DNA from: Ramicandelaber brevisporus
Taxonomy: Eukaryota; Kickxellomycota; Ramicandelaberales; Ramicandelaberaceae
Assembly: GCA_025201865.1 (NCBI GenBank)
Contig: MU603024.1
Coordinates: 9,861-25,389, forward strand
Reading direction: 5' to 3'
Length of the DNA stretch: 15,529 nucleotides
Each line of letters begins with the position of its first letter. The first letter of the stretch is position 1. The translations under genes and the position numbers were made by a program. This document shows, piece after piece, positions 15,206 to 15,529 of this stretch. A model generated the notes under the pieces. The model was not told the origin of the DNA. It ran no database searches and saw only the letters and a program-made list of their open reading frames with translations.

Positions 15206-15529
15206 TTAAGCTGAGGAGGATGGGTTATCAGGCATTACAAAGTCTTCATACTGCACCTTCTCCTTGAACGGACGCTTGCCCAGCAGCTCGACCATGTCTT
15301 CCCGATTCAGCACCTCCTTCTTCAACAGCAGCTGCGCCACCTTCTCGACAGCCCACTTCTTCTCTTCAAGCAGATTCTTTGTACGCTGGTACGCCATGCT
15401 GATCATTGTGCGAACCTCCTCATCAATGATCTTGCCAGTCTCTTCAGAGTACGGCTTTTGGTAGCCTTGTTCTTCGCGTGGATCATTGTAGCACAGCTGG
15501 CCAACACGCTCGTTCATGCCGTATGTGGT
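15206..15529 (-). CDS. AFG3/Yta10/Yta12-type mitochondrial m-AAA protease, C-terminal part only
   Basis: The last 107 residues plus stop of a gene that continues beyond the window. The visible part is the end of the M41 metalloprotease domain: [10 protein letters not shown], then [19 protein letters not shown], a helix with [13 protein letters not shown], and [20 protein letters not shown] followed by [15 protein letters not shown]. This run is characteristic of AFG3L2-type subunits, whose family members are hexameric ATP-dependent zinc proteases in the inner mitochondrial membrane facing the matrix. They degrade misfolded inner-membrane proteins and process some precursors. The AAA ATPase domain, membrane helices and HEXXH zinc motif lie outside the window. 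The C-terminus is short (PDNPSSSA). FtsH or i-AAA subunits are less likely given the ELLG-RPF and Y-E-D/E-F end. No frame break is visible. Confidence 0.93.
   Translation of the reverse strand, partial: TTYGMNERVGQLCYNDPREEQGYQKPYSEETGKIIDEEVRTMISMAYQRTKNLLEEKKWAVEKVAQLLLKKEVLNREDMVELLGKRPFKEKVQYEDFVMPDNPSSSA

Overview
The window looks like nuclear DNA from a compact, intron-poor eukaryote, most likely a fungus and perhaps an early-diverging (zygomycete-grade) one. The evidence is long uninterrupted ORFs with serine/threonine/proline low-complexity tails, no bacterial ribosome-binding sites or operons, AATAAA signals, CT-rich tracts upstream of ATGs, and homologues of eukaryote-only families (twinfilin, DUF726/TMCO4, mitochondrial AFG3-type AAA protease). 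The species call is inference. No transposon, rRNA, tRNA, CRISPR array or virus-like gene was recognised.

Layout. 1-200: 3' flank of the first gene, with a short A/G tandem repeat. 201-3914 (-): 1237-aa DUF726 (TMCO4/Mil1-type) alpha/beta-hydrolase-fold membrane protein. 3915-4793: divergent promoter region rich in simple repeats. 4794-6458 (+): type II membrane histidine acid phosphatase. 6841-8457 (+): twinfilin-like protein with two ADF-H domains and a long tail. 8740-9312 (-): an unrecognised candidate gene whose frame is broken once by a TAG that lies in a CAGTAG splice-acceptor-like context. 9313-10510: about 1.2 kb of leader and promoter DNA with a TATA-bearing palindrome, an imperfect 28-bp tandem repeat and an 11-bp perfect inverted repeat. 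10511-12781 (+): 756-aa unrecognised membrane protein. 13016-14314 (+): multi-pass membrane protein with a J-like domain that lacks HPD, behind a (CAA)9 leader. 14792-15004 (+): 70-aa protein made of a signal peptide, a short polar stretch and a C-terminal hydrophobic tail. 15206-15529 (-): C-terminal end of an AFG3/Yta10/Yta12-type m-AAA protease, cut by the window edge.

How the genes relate. These are independent eukaryotic transcription units, not a pathway cluster. The commonest product theme is membranes: DUF726 protein, type II phosphatase, the unknown 756-aa protein, J-like protein, the 70-aa peptide and the mitochondrial protease all have or belong to families with membrane segments. 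Twinfilin is the cytosolic actin exception. A recurring regulatory theme is a pyrimidine tract on the coding strand upstream of each start. It is clear for the plus-strand genes and for the minus-strand candidate at 8740-9312, and weaker for the DUF726 gene. Positions most worth a second look are 8740-9473, the unknown 756-aa gene, the HPD-less J-like protein and the 70-aa peptide.
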